From Candidatus Kapaibacterium sp. (lineage in GTDB: Bacteria > Bacteroidota > Ignavibacteria > Kapaibacteriales > NICIL-2), in assembly GCA_025055755.1 (NCBI GenBank), contig JANWWF010000006.1:31274-69719 (forward strand): 38,446 nucleotides of DNA, given 5' to 3'. The notes below the pieces were generated by a model. It searched no databases, was not told the DNA's origin, and worked only from the letters and a program-made list of their open reading frames with translations. Of this stretch, positions 24,416 to 32,884 are shown one piece after another. Both the position numbers and the translations under genes were made by a program. How positions within the stretch are numbered: position 1 is the stretch's first letter; the number at the start of each line of letters is the position of its first letter.

Positions 24416-27400
24416 TTAATGGACAGGTACTCGTTCAACTGCGATTCGCACCGTTGTTCCATCAAGCTCAACGGGGATGCCCCGCTCCCCAAGCCGTTCG
24501 AGATGAAGCTCTACTGCAAGAGTTTCCTCCATCACGTAGTGACGGAGGCGCTCCAAAGCAGCATGAATTTCTGCTGGTGCTTCCACCCACAAGCGAATGC
24601 GGTCGGTTACCTCAAAGCCAGAAGACTTGCGGAGATTCTGAATGCGGTTGACTAATTCCCGCGCGATACCTTCAGCGCGAAGTTCGGCAGTGATCTCCGT
24701 GTCGAGTGCAACGGTTACGTTACCTTCCGAGGCAACCAGCCATCCTTCAATGTCTTGGCTGAGGATTTCAACGTCGTCCAGTGTGATGAGGGCTTCAAGG
24801 TCACCATCGCGGAGTAGCAGCTGGCCTTCCGACTGTAGCTTTCGAATCTGCTGCTGGTCCAGCGAGCGAATACATGCAGCAACGCGCTGGACATCTTTCC
24901 CGAAGCGTTTGCCAAGGGAGCGAAAATTCGGTTTTGCGATACGGTGGACAATCGCTGTGTCGTCGTCGAGAAATTCGATAGCCTTAACGTTGATTTCTTC
25001 GCAAATCAGCGTGGCAACGTGCTCAATGTCTCGCCGTTGCTCTGCGGAAACGGGAGGAATCATAATGCGTCGCAGGGGCTGGCGAGTGCGAATGCGAGCT
25101 TTTTCCCGAAGTGAGCGCGCCAAGTACACGACTTGTTGGGCAAGCTCCATGCGTCGTTCCAGTACAGGGTCATGGAACGATGGGTCTCCCGGCGCAATGC
25201 GTTCCATGTGAACAGAAATAGGATCGCTATCCCGCCGTAGACGCTGATAGAGGTCCTCTGCCAAAAATGGTGCAATCGGTGCAATAAGGAGGCTAACAGT
25301 GCGAAGCACCTCGTAGAGTGTTTGGTATGCAGCGCGTTTGTCTTGGTCATGCTGCCCTTTCCAAAAGCGACGGCGATTGCGACGGACGTACCAGTTCGAC
25401 AAATCACGCCAAACAAAATCTTGCACTAACCGAGCAGCGCGGGTAATCTCGTAGCGATCCATTTCCTCGCAGTAGCGGGTGCGGAGTGTGTGTAGTGCAG
25501 AAAGGATCCAGCGATCAATTTCCGGACGTTCAGCGTAAGGAACAAGGGGGTCTTCAGGAGAGAAGCCGTCAATGTTCGCGTAAAGTGCGAAAAATGTGTA
25601 GGTGTTTGTTAAGGCGCGGAAGAAGTCCGCAAGGACGGTTGATACAATCTCGTTTTCATTGAAGCGGAGCGGCTTCCACGGCGGGTTAGCAGCAACCATG
25701 TACCAGCGCACTGCGTCGGCGCCGTACCGTTCCATCATGACGAAGGGGTCAACGGTGTTGCCCCGGCTTTTGCTCATTTTCTGCCCGGCACTATCGAGAA
25801 CAAGCTCATTAACAACCACAGAACGAAATGCAGGCCGGTCAAACAGCGCCGTCGCAATGTTGTGAAGGGTGTAAAACCATCCGCGGGTTTGGTCAATCCC
25901 TTCTGCAATGAAATCTGCCGGGAAGGAGCGTTCGAACAGCTCTTGATTCTCGAACGGATAGTGAAACTGGGCAAAAGGCATTGCGCCGCTGTCGTACCAC
26001 ACATCTATCACATCAGGCACGCGACGGTAAATCTTGCCGTTGCGCTCGAAGATGATGCGGTCCACAAATGGACGATGGAGATCAAGCTGCTCAGCGACAG
26101 CAGCGACAGGGACACGTGTTCCCCCTGGTTGCTCGATGAAACCTTCCATCAGCTCAGCGATAGAGCCAACAGCGAAGGCATCGCCATCATCGCTTTGCCA
26201 GATGGGGAGAGGTGTCCCCCAGAAGCGGTCGCGCGAAAGTGCCCAGTCTTTGACTTCCTCAAGCCAATTGCCGAATCGCCCCGCACCAATTTCCGGAGGC
26301 TGCCATTGAATCGTGCGATTGAGCTCGATCATCCGGTCCCGATAGAGGGGAGAGCGGATAAACCATGACTCCCGCGCGTAGTACATGATCGGGTTTCCGG
26401 TACGCCAGCAATGGGGATACGAGTGCTCGTAATCGAAGGTTGCCTTGAGCACTTTGCCCGCTGCTTTGAGTGCAGCTACAATATCGCGGTCGGCACCTTC
26501 TTCGATGCTGCCGTCGGGATAGGTGAACGTTTTGATAGCACGTCCGGCAAAGTTGCGCACTTGCTCAGTAAAGTGTCCATTGGGTGTAACCGGCACAGGC
26601 ATCGGTAAATCGAATTTTTCCATGAGCTCGAAGTCGTCCTGTCCGAATGCAGGGGCAATGTGCACAATGCCTGTTCCTTCTTCTGTGCTGACAAAATCGC
26701 CTGGGAGCACACAGAGCGCATTGGGATAGCGCTCCAGATCAAGCGGGATGTCGTCGAAAATTTGATCGTAGCGTGTTCCGACAAGCTCCTGACCACGGAG
26801 GCGTACTTGTTCGGTCACGTCCCATTCCTTGGTGAGTACTTCCAGGCGGGCAGCCGCCAGAACGAAACGCTTTGGGGGTGCGTTTGGGTCCTTTTTGGGC
26901 CGTGCCGAGACGACAACGTACTCGATCTCCGGATGGACTGCAAGTGCGACGTTGCCAAAGAGTGTCCACGGGGTAGTTGTCCAGACCAGCAGGTAAGCGT
27001 CTGCCAGTGCGGGGTGAGACGGCGTGCGTACCGCCACCATCAGATACACGCTGGGGTCGCGCACCGTTCGGTAGCCGAGCGATAATTCATGGGAGGACAA
27101 CGGCGTTTCAATCGTGGGCGATTGGGGAACAACTTTGAATCCTTTGACAATCAACCCGCGGTCGAACAACTGCTTGAGCGACCACCAGACGCTTTCGATG
27201 TATTCATTGGAGCAGGTTATGTAGGCAGCATCAAGGTCCACCCAAAATCCCATGCGTCGAGTTAGGTAGCGCCATCCACCGGGCATGGTAATGTGGCGCT
27301 CGACAAGTTCTCGGCAATAGCGGTTGAAACGGTCGATCCCATAAGCGATGATTGCATCGCGCGTCAAGAGCCCCAGCTCGCGACTTGCCGCAATTTCGAC

Positions 27401-27679
27401 AGGCAGTCCGTGGGTATCCCATCCAGCTTGTCGTCGGACGTAGTAGCCGCGCATTGTTTTGTAGCGGCAGACCGTGTCTTTGATCGTCCGCGCCATCATG
27501 TGGTGAATGCCTGGTGCACCGTTTGCAGTCGGCGGACCTTCGTAGAAGTTGAACCACGGCGCCTGCTCGGCTAAGCGCTGCTGCTGCGTCCGTTCAAACG
27601 CACCGCTGGTTTCCCAGAACTCCAGGATACGCTCTTCAAGCTCAGGAAACCGCAACTCATCGTCGTAAGGTGGAAACAT
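24416..27679 (-). CDS. ileS: isoleucyl-tRNA synthetase (long, IleRS2-like type)
   Basis: This class I synthetase charges tRNA-Ile and has 1087 residues. The HIGH-type motif is GIHH within PPTANGAPGIHHMMART, and the KMSKS loop is KMSKSRGN. The editing domain lies between (GTGIVHIAPAFGQDD). The C-terminal part is the extended anticodon-binding and DUF5915-like region, without the Cys-rich zinc finger of the short bacterial type. This matches the Bacteroidota and eukaryote-like IleRS2 group, whose members are generally insensitive to mupirocin (family knowledge). The gene starts at ATG 27679, 41 nt after a 7/8 -7 box, and is followed after 3 bp by the channel-like gene. Confidence 0.96.
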   Translation of the reverse strand: MFPPYDDELRFPELEERILEFWETSGAFERTQQQRLAEQAPWFNFYEGPPTANGAPGIHHMMARTIKDTVCRYKTMRGYYVRRQAGWDTHGLPVEIAASRELGLLTRDAIIAYGIDRFNRYCRELVERHITMPGGWRYLTRRMGFWVDLDAAYITCSNEYIESVWWSLKQLFDRGLIVKGFKVVPQSPTIETPLSSHELSLGYRTVRDPSVYLMVAVRTPSHPALADAYLLVWTTTPWTLFGNVALAVHPEIEYVVVSARPKKDPNAPPKRFVLAAARLEVLTKEWDVTEQVRLRGQELVGTRYDQIFDDIPLDLERYPNALCVLPGDFVSTEEGTGIVHIAPAFGQDDFELMEKFDLPMPVPVTPNGHFTEQVRNFAGRAIKTFTYPDGSIEEGADRDIVAALKAAGKVLKATFDYEHSYPHCWRTGNPIMYYARESWFIRSPLYRDRMIELNRTIQWQPPEIGAGRFGNWLEEVKDWALSRDRFWGTPLPIWQSDDGDAFAVGSIAELMEGFIEQPGGTRVPVAAVAEQLDLHRPFVDRIIFERNGKIYRRVPDVIDVWYDSGAMPFAQFHYPFENQELFERSFPADFIAEGIDQTRGWFYTLHNIATALFDRPAFRSVVVNELVLDSAGQKMSKSRGNTVDPFVMMERYGADAVRWYMVAANPPWKPLRFNENEIVSTVLADFFRALTNTYTFFALYANIDGFSPEDPLVPYAERPEIDRWILSALHTLRTRYCEEMDRYEITRAARLVQDFVWRDLSNWYVRRNRRRFWKGQHDQDKRAAYQTLYEVLRTVSLLIAPIAPFLAEDLYQRLRRDSDPISVHMERIAPGDPSFHDPVLERRMELAQQVVYLARSLREKARIRTRQPLRRIMIPPVSAEQRRDIEHVATLICEEINVKAIEFLDDDTAIVHRIAKPNFRSLGKRFGKDVQRVAACIRSLDQQQIRKLQSEGQLLLRDGDLEALITLDDVEILSQDIEGWLVASEGNVTVALDTEITAELRAEGIARELVNRIQNLRKSSGFEVTDRIRLWVEAPAEIHAALERLRHYVMEETLAVELHLERLGERGIPVELDGTTVRIAVERVPVH

Positions 27680-27720
27680 CGCTGTTTTGTGCTCACTCAG
27701 AGATGACCAATCGCAGGATG

Positions 27721-27728
27721 CAAATATC
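27721..27728 (-). promoter_or_regulatory. putative -7 box GATATTTG for ileS (7/8)
   Basis: This minus-strand match to TAnnTTTG, with G for the first T, lies 41 nt before the ileS ATG at 27679. It is divergent from the ribH box. Confidence 0.35.
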
Positions 27729-27762
27729 GGGAACGTTCTATCCGTCTTGGGGCAGCAGAGTG

Positions 27763-27770
27763 TAGCTTTG
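27763..27770 (+). promoter_or_regulatory. putative -7 box TAGCTTTG for ribH
   Basis: This perfect TAnnTTTG match lies 30 nt before ATG 27801 and only 12 nt before an in-frame TTG at 27783, supporting the ATG as the ribH start. Confidence 0.55.
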
Positions 27771-27800
27771 TAGCATGTTCCCTTGTCGGTTCAGCACTTG

Positions 27801-28271
27801 ATGCAGACACTCGAAGGCCAATACCGCAGCGATGTCCAGATTGCTATTGCTGTGGCGCGATGGAATCAACTGGTTACCGAGCGGCTGCTTGCTGGCGCTC
27901 TCGAGGCATTACGTCGTCAGGGGATCAGCCAGGAGCAAGTTACGGTTGTTTGGTGCCCGGGCAGCTTTGAATTGCCCTTAGTGGTCAAGACCTTGGCAGA
28001 AAGCCATGCCTACGATGGCATTATCGCACTGGGATGCGTCATCCGGGGAGAAACGCCACACTTCGACTATGTTGCCAGCCAGGCAGCAAGCGGAATCATG
28101 CAAGCAATGCTCGAAACAAACACGCCCTGTGCGTTTGGGGTGCTGACTACTGATACGCTCGACCAAGCACTTGAACGTGCAGGCGGCAAAGCAGGCAATA
28201 AAGGTGCTGAAGCCGCCTTGACAGTGCTGGAAATGGTGGATGTGCTTTCTCGCCTTCGCCAGCACCAATGA
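27801..28271 (+). CDS. ribH: 6,7-dimethyl-8-ribityllumazine synthase
   Basis: RibH condenses 5-amino-6-ribitylaminouracil with 3,4-dihydroxy-2-butanone 4-phosphate, the penultimate step of riboflavin synthesis. This 156-residue protein shows the substrate-binding ARWN near the N-terminus, CPGSFELPLVVK, LGCVIRGETPHFDYV (with the catalytic histidine) and the phosphate-binding AGNKGAEAA. ATG 27801 is preferred over TTG 27783 from the promoter spacing. The stop overlaps the ATG of the PorZ-like gene (ATGA). No other rib genes are in the window, and I see no FMN riboswitch upstream. Confidence 0.96.
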   Translation: MQTLEGQYRSDVQIAIAVARWNQLVTERLLAGALEALRRQGISQEQVTVVWCPGSFELPLVVKTLAESHAYDGIIALGCVIRGETPHFDYVASQAASGIMQAMLETNTPCAFGVLTTDTLDQALERAGGKAGNKGAEAALTVLEMVDVLSRLRQHQ

Positions 28272-30601
28272 TTGTTGCTCGGTGTGCACTTTTTCTGGCG
28301 CTTGCAGTAGCAGCACAGGTAGCTTCACGTGCGCAGAGCACCGCTGCCCGTCTGGGGATTCTGGAGTGGCGCTCCCTTACCTCGCTGCTCGATGCGCGGG
28401 ATGTATGTGCTGACCGCTACGGCAATCTGTGGGTGGCGACGGGAGGAGGAATCTTCGTTGCTGATATGCGCACCAACACGATAGAAGCAGAATATCGCCC
28501 CGGCCAAGGATTGCTGGCTCTGGAAATCCAAAGCATCACTTCCACGCCCGATGGCAGTATGATTATTGCGGGGGCAACCGATGGAACGCTGGAGATGCTC
28601 TCCCCCGATTCCGGTGCCATTAGTTCGCTGACCGACATTCGCCGTGCTGCCGATCAGTATCCCCGCCGAACGGTCAACGATTTACTGGTACACGGTGACC
28701 GAGTGTATGTTGCCACCGATTTTGGCATTGTGATTTACGACCTCCAGCGAGGAGTTCCCCTTGAAACAGTTGATCCTGTGGCGAGCTTCGCACCGAAAGC
28801 TGCGATTACCGCATTAGCCCTCCGTAACGACACCTTGATAGTTGCAGGTTCGGGCGGACTTGCGTCAGTATGGCTGGGGGTGCCTTCGCTTCGAGATCGT
28901 CGGCAGTGGCGCTCTTGGAAGTTGCCAGCGGGATGGTCGTGGGATGGGAATGCGGTGGGAATTGCAACCGATGCCCAAGGGCGGCTGGTAGTGGCAACAA
29001 TGCGGACAATACTCCGCGAAAGCGGAGACTCGCTGGCAATAGCATGGCAGCATCCGACCGATTGGACCGATCCGATTAGTGGTATGTGCCGCTATGGCGA
29101 TCAGGTGCTTTTTGCAGTGGCAAAGCGTCTTTATCAGTTGGACGGTGGTGTGCCCTGGGGCAAGGAGATGCCCGCACGGATTCAACGGTTGCGCGTTGTG
29201 CTGCAAAGAGGGCAGCCCATATTGGTAGCGGCCCTGGCAGCAAACGGGGTGGCACTTGTTGCAGAGGATACCGTGCAGGTGATCAAACCGAATTCGATGC
29301 TGGCAAATACTGCCTACGACCTTGCGGTGGACACTCGGGGCAATTTGTGGGTTGCGACAGCAGCTGGCGGACGAGGAGGAAGTGGGTTTGCCTGTTTTGA
29401 CCGACGGCAGTGGCGCATCTTTACACCGCAGACTGACAATCGCGTTCCAACGGTGAACTACTACCGCGTCGCTGCAACACCCACGGGGGATGTGTGGCTT
29501 AGCAGCTGGGGAGCTGGCTTGCTGCGAGCTGTGTGGGTCAGCGATGATTCAGTAGCGTTGGAATACTACAACAACCAAAACTCACCGCTGGTGGGATTCG
29601 CTGGTAATCCGTCCTATACTGTCCCTGGTAAGGCAGTGGGCGATCAGCAAGGCACCACGTGGATTGCCCACTGGGGCAATTGGATTCAGTCTTCGAGTCA
29701 TCTTATCGCTCGCGACGTCAACGGACGCTTCTACGGTTACACCTATCCGGGCAATCCCTCCTCAGTGGGCTATTTTCTTCACATTGCTCTCGATGCAGCA
29801 GGAACAAAGTGGATGGGTTCGTATCGCACCGATGCAGATGGCAGCGGGCTGGTGTGGTTCAACGATGGAGGAACGCTCGACAATACACGCGATGACCGGT
29901 GGGGACGAATCACAACGCAAGGCACAGCCCTGCCTTCGAATACAATTACTGCGCTTGCAACCGATCGAACTGGAATGCTATGGGTAGGCACAACAGCAGG
30001 CGTGGCAGTGGTTGTCAATCCTACAGCGGTGCTCAGTGGTGCTACGCCGTTTATCCGTACCGTCCGCGAACTGCGTGGGGTTGTTATCAACACCATTGCC
30101 GTTGATGCGCTCAATAACAAGTGGATTGGGACTCCCAACGGGATTTGGATCATTGGCGACGATGGGATAACGATTCTTGGAACCATCACGCAAGCGCAGT
30201 ATCCGGTGCTGCTTAGCAATGACATTCGCGCTATTACCACTGATGGTGCCCAGGGCATACTCTACATCGGTACTGAGCGCGGAATTAATGTACTGCGCAC
30301 CATTGCAGTTGCGCCGCGACAGGAGTACCAGCTCCAGCTCTATCCCCAGCCGTATGATCCGGAACAAGGGATGTTGACTATTGAAGGGCTTGCACCAGAG
30401 ACAGAACTGCGGATTTCAACCATCAGTGGCGTGACTATCCGCACAATTCGAACCCGCAGCCGCATGGTGTTGTGGGACGGACGCGATGAAGGGGGCAATC
30501 TTCTTCCCACCGGAATTTATCTTCTCCACGCAGTGTCGGAACAAGGGAATGGAAGCGCGGTTGCAAAGATTGCACTGGTACGTTCAGGGCAGGGCCGGTA
30601 G
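28268..30601 (+). CDS. porZ: PorZ-like beta-propeller protein of the type IX secretion system
   Basis: This exported 777-residue protein has a signal peptide MIVARCALFLALAVAAQVASRAQ. The N-terminal propeller begins WRSLTSLLDARDVCADRYGNLWVATGGGIFVAD, in the way PorZ proteins do, and two-component-regulator-type propeller repeats (GNLWVATAAGGRG, GMLWVGTTAGVAVV, NNKWIGTPNGIWII) continue to about 680. The end (ELRISTISGVTIRTI...GIYLLHAVSE) is a FlgD/sorting-like beta domain. Length and domain order match P. gingivalis PorZ (about 776 residues, from memory). PorZ is a surface component of the T9SS attachment complex that handles cargo C-terminal signals. A plain propeller-type cargo protein is the main alternative. 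It is translationally coupled to ribH and overlaps the opposing gene by 18 bp. Confidence 0.68.
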   Translation: MIVARCALFLALAVAAQVASRAQSTAARLGILEWRSLTSLLDARDVCADRYGNLWVATGGGIFVADMRTNTIEAEYRPGQGLLALEIQSITSTPDGSMIIAGATDGTLEMLSPDSGAISSLTDIRRAADQYPRRTVNDLLVHGDRVYVATDFGIVIYDLQRGVPLETVDPVASFAPKAAITALALRNDTLIVAGSGGLASVWLGVPSLRDRRQWRSWKLPAGWSWDGNAVGIATDAQGRLVVATMRTILRESGDSLAIAWQHPTDWTDPISGMCRYGDQVLFAVAKRLYQLDGGVPWGKEMPARIQRLRVVLQRGQPILVAALAANGVALVAEDTVQVIKPNSMLANTAYDLAVDTRGNLWVATAAGGRGGSGFACFDRRQWRIFTPQTDNRVPTVNYYRVAATPTGDVWLSSWGAGLLRAVWVSDDSVALEYYNNQNSPLVGFAGNPSYTVPGKAVGDQQGTTWIAHWGNWIQSSSHLIARDVNGRFYGYTYPGNPSSVGYFLHIALDAAGTKWMGSYRTDADGSGLVWFNDGGTLDNTRDDRWGRITTQGTALPSNTITALATDRTGMLWVGTTAGVAVVVNPTAVLSGATPFIRTVRELRGVVINTIAVDALNNKWIGTPNGIWIIGDDGITILGTITQAQYPVLLSNDIRAITTDGAQGILYIGTERGINVLRTIAVAPRQEYQLQLYPQPYDPEQGMLTIEGLAPETELRISTISGVTIRTIRTRSRMVLWDGRDEGGNLLPTGIYLLHAVSEQGNGSAVAKIALVRSGQGR

Positions 30602-31561
30602 AGGAGACAAGAGCAGTTCCTCTGCCAGGGCCGCAACGGTTTCCAGATAGCGAACGCGGCTGTCGTCGTCGAGCTTGCGGCTTCGGCGCGCAACAAGCTG
30701 CAGATTATGCTCTGGAGTAATGCGCCACAAGACAAGCTCGATACGCGCTCCATCACTGGTCCGCTCTATGGTACCACTGACGAGAGCTTCTATGCCGAAG
30801 TAGGCAAGGGCTGCAATCTCATCAGAGGAAGGGGGCATACCAGGCTCTGGCTCATAGAGGCGGAAATAGGCATACATGCTGTCTCGGGTGTCGATGTCGA
30901 GCGTGACGTAATATGGTGACCGTTGAGCTCCAGTGATTGCGGCTAAAATGCCGCTGTAGCTTGTTGCCACTGCATCGGCGAATAGTTCCCACGGTGGTAC
31001 CAGGGAGGGATTATCCCGCACAACCATGCTTGTTACGGCAAGGACTGCGGCAGGGACGATACGCATGGTGCTATCGCTGCGTGCATACAGGAGCGAGTCA
31101 CTTACAGCAAGGCATAAAGCACGCTCGAGAGCCTGGAGCAGTGCGACATCTGCCAAAGGCTCGTCGGTGTTTTCCCACCGGTGGCGAATGAGTGCGTAGC
31201 CGATTCCCTGGCTCCGCTGTCCGGCACCGTGGAGCGTCAACTCTGCACGGAGCAGTCCATGGAAGCAGTCCACACGGACACGAAGACGGCGGCCAATGCT
31301 CAATCGGGCTTTGATAGAATCGGCTGGTAATCCTGCCGCCTGGAGCGACACGTAGGGAGAATCAGCTGGTGTAACAAGGGTAAACTGCCCGCTCTGACGC
31401 AGTGCAAGGGCAACCCCTGCTGCTACTTTCGCAGCAGAGACACCACTGCAGCGGCTGGTGAGCTCAATACTTTCGAGCAGAACGTGCTCTTTGTGCTTTG
31501 CTGCAAGAGGAAATGTGCTAAGCAGCACAACAGCAAGGACTCCTACCACCCCAGCACCCAT
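30584..31561 (-). CDS. exported protein of unknown function
   Basis: This 325-residue protein has a signal peptide (MGAGVVGVLAVVLLSTFPLAA, cleavage before KHKEH). The mature part is mixed alpha/beta. Its first half (VALALRQSGQFTLVTP..., RRLRVRVDCFHGLLRAELTLHGAG) is loosely like the TolB-N/CsgG-type periplasmic fold that senses or assembles envelope components, but the match is too weak to assign. The gene overlaps the deoxyhypusine-synthase-like gene by 19 bp at its start and the opposing PorZ-like gene by 18 bp at its end. No lipobox, sorting domain or catalytic motif is visible. Confidence 0.72.
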   Translation of the reverse strand: MGAGVVGVLAVVLLSTFPLAAKHKEHVLLESIELTSRCSGVSAAKVAAGVALALRQSGQFTLVTPADSPYVSLQAAGLPADSIKARLSIGRRLRVRVDCFHGLLRAELTLHGAGQRSQGIGYALIRHRWENTDEPLADVALLQALERALCLAVSDSLLYARSDSTMRIVPAAVLAVTSMVVRDNPSLVPPWELFADAVATSYSGILAAITGAQRSPYYVTLDIDTRDSMYAYFRLYEPEPGMPPSSDEIAALAYFGIEALVSGTIERTSDGARIELVLWRITPEHNLQLVARRSRKLDDDSRVRYLETVAALAEELLLSPLPALP

Positions 31562-32586
31562 GCGAAAATCAAGGGTGCAACGATCGTCGCATCACTTTCG
31601 ATAATAAACTTCGGCGTCTCAACTCCAAGCTTACCCCAGGTGATTTTCTCATTCGGCACTGCGCCGGAGTAGGAACCATAGCTGGTTGTGGAATCACTGA
31701 TTTGGCAGAAGTAGCTCCACAAGGGAATGTTTGTATATCCCAGATCTTGGTGGAGCATTGGCACTACGCAAATGGGAAAGTCTCCTGCAATACCCCCGCC
31801 GATTTGGAAAAAGCCAATGCCCGGTGGTTGGCAGTTTGCTACATACCAGTCTGCCAGCCAGGTCATGTACTCAATCCCTGATTTGACAATATCCGCCCGA
31901 AGCTCACCCCGCAGGACATACGAAGCAAAGATGTTCCCCGTTGTCGAGTCCTCCCAGCCAGGGACGACGATAGGAAGATTTTTCTCCGCTGCTGCTACCA
32001 TCCACGAGTCTTGCGGATCAATTTCGTAGTACTGTTCCAGTTCTCCGCTCAGGATAAGCTGGTAAAGGTACTCGTGGGGAAAGTAGCGTTTGCCTTCTTG
32101 TTGGGCACGTCGCCACACTCGCTCCAGATGGTATTGTAAGCGACGGAATGCTTCTTCTTCTGGGATGCACGTATCAGTGACACGGTTGTAATGGTGTGTG
32201 AGCAGTTCGTGTTCTTGTTCAGGAGTAAGATCGCGCCAGTTCGGGATACGCTTGTAGTGAGAATGTGCCACCAGATTCATTACGTCTTCTTCCAAGTTAG
32301 CACCTGTGCACGAGATGATATGCACTTTGTTTTGCCGTATCATTTCTGCCAGTGATTTCCCCAGCTCTGCTGTGCTCATTGCCCCAGCAAGTGCCACCAG
32401 CATTTTGCCGCCACGCTCGATGAGGTCTTCATATGCCCGGGCAGCTTCGACAAGAGTTGCTGCATTGAAGTGGAGGAAGTGCTTTTCCATGAAGCGCGAA
32501 ACAGGACCCCGCGCTAACGCATGTTCGACAACATTATCTGCCTGGGGAATGGTCAATGGCTCAGCTTCGATGTGGGCTTGTTGCAT
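31543..32586 (-). CDS. deoxyhypusine synthase-like protein
   Basis: This 347-residue protein is clearly homologous to deoxyhypusine synthase, the NAD-dependent enzyme that moves an aminobutyl group from spermidine to a lysine. The NAD-binding stretches (MLVALAGAMSTAELGKSL, SCTGANLEEDVMNLV) and the active-site region ITWGKLGVETPKF are present; K319 corresponds to the human catalytic K329. Bacteria lack the eIF5A acceptor, and bacterial members are thought to act on polyamines such as homospermidine, or on unknown acceptors. ATG 32586 is preferred over TTG 32622: AGAGGGA lies just upstream and the TAAGTTTG box is 43 nt away. It heads a two-gene unit with the unknown exported protein. Confidence 0.9.
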   Translation of the reverse strand: MQQAHIEAEPLTIPQADNVVEHALARGPVSRFMEKHFLHFNAATLVEAARAYEDLIERGGKMLVALAGAMSTAELGKSLAEMIRQNKVHIISCTGANLEEDVMNLVAHSHYKRIPNWRDLTPEQEHELLTHHYNRVTDTCIPEEEAFRRLQYHLERVWRRAQQEGKRYFPHEYLYQLILSGELEQYYEIDPQDSWMVAAAEKNLPIVVPGWEDSTTGNIFASYVLRGELRADIVKSGIEYMTWLADWYVANCQPPGIGFFQIGGGIAGDFPICVVPMLHQDLGYTNIPLWSYFCQISDSTTSYGSYSGAVPNEKITWGKLGVETPKFIIESDATIVAPLIFAWVLGW

Positions 32587-32629
32587 AGGCGTTCCCTCTT
32601 GGACTAATGGTGGAACAACCAAACATTTA

Positions 32630-32637
32630 CAAACTTA
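32630..32637 (-). promoter_or_regulatory. putative promoter for the deoxyhypusine-synthase-like gene: TAAGTTTG with upstream TTG
   Basis: This perfect TAnnTTTG match on the minus strand lies 43 nt before ATG 32586. A TTG lies 18 nt upstream of the box, close to the Bacteroidetes -33/-7 spacing. It is the only site here with a plausible -33 element. Confidence 0.6.
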
Positions 32638-32665
32638 CAAAGCTGCTGACAGGAGCAATGTTCGC

Positions 32666-32673
32666 TAAGTTTG
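32666..32673 (+). promoter_or_regulatory. putative -7 box TAAGTTTG facing the M16 peptidase genes
   Basis: The octamer is identical to the box at 32630-32637 but on the plus strand. It lies 211 nt before ATG 32885, far longer than other leaders in this window. No closer box was found for the M16 genes. Confidence 0.4.
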
Positions 32674-32884
32674 TGATTAGCATTTACGCAGCGATTGCGC
32701 CATGCGTACCCTTCGATGGTAGCGAGGAGGCGGCATTCCTGTCTTCCGCAATGCACAGGGATAAATGGGCTCTAGGGGGACTTTACCTCGGCGCCATCAG
32801 GTGCGCAATGGCACTATCGCGGCGTGAAAGGAGCGGTCATCTTCCTACGCTGCTCGTAGTAGTGTTCACCGATGGAGCTACTGT

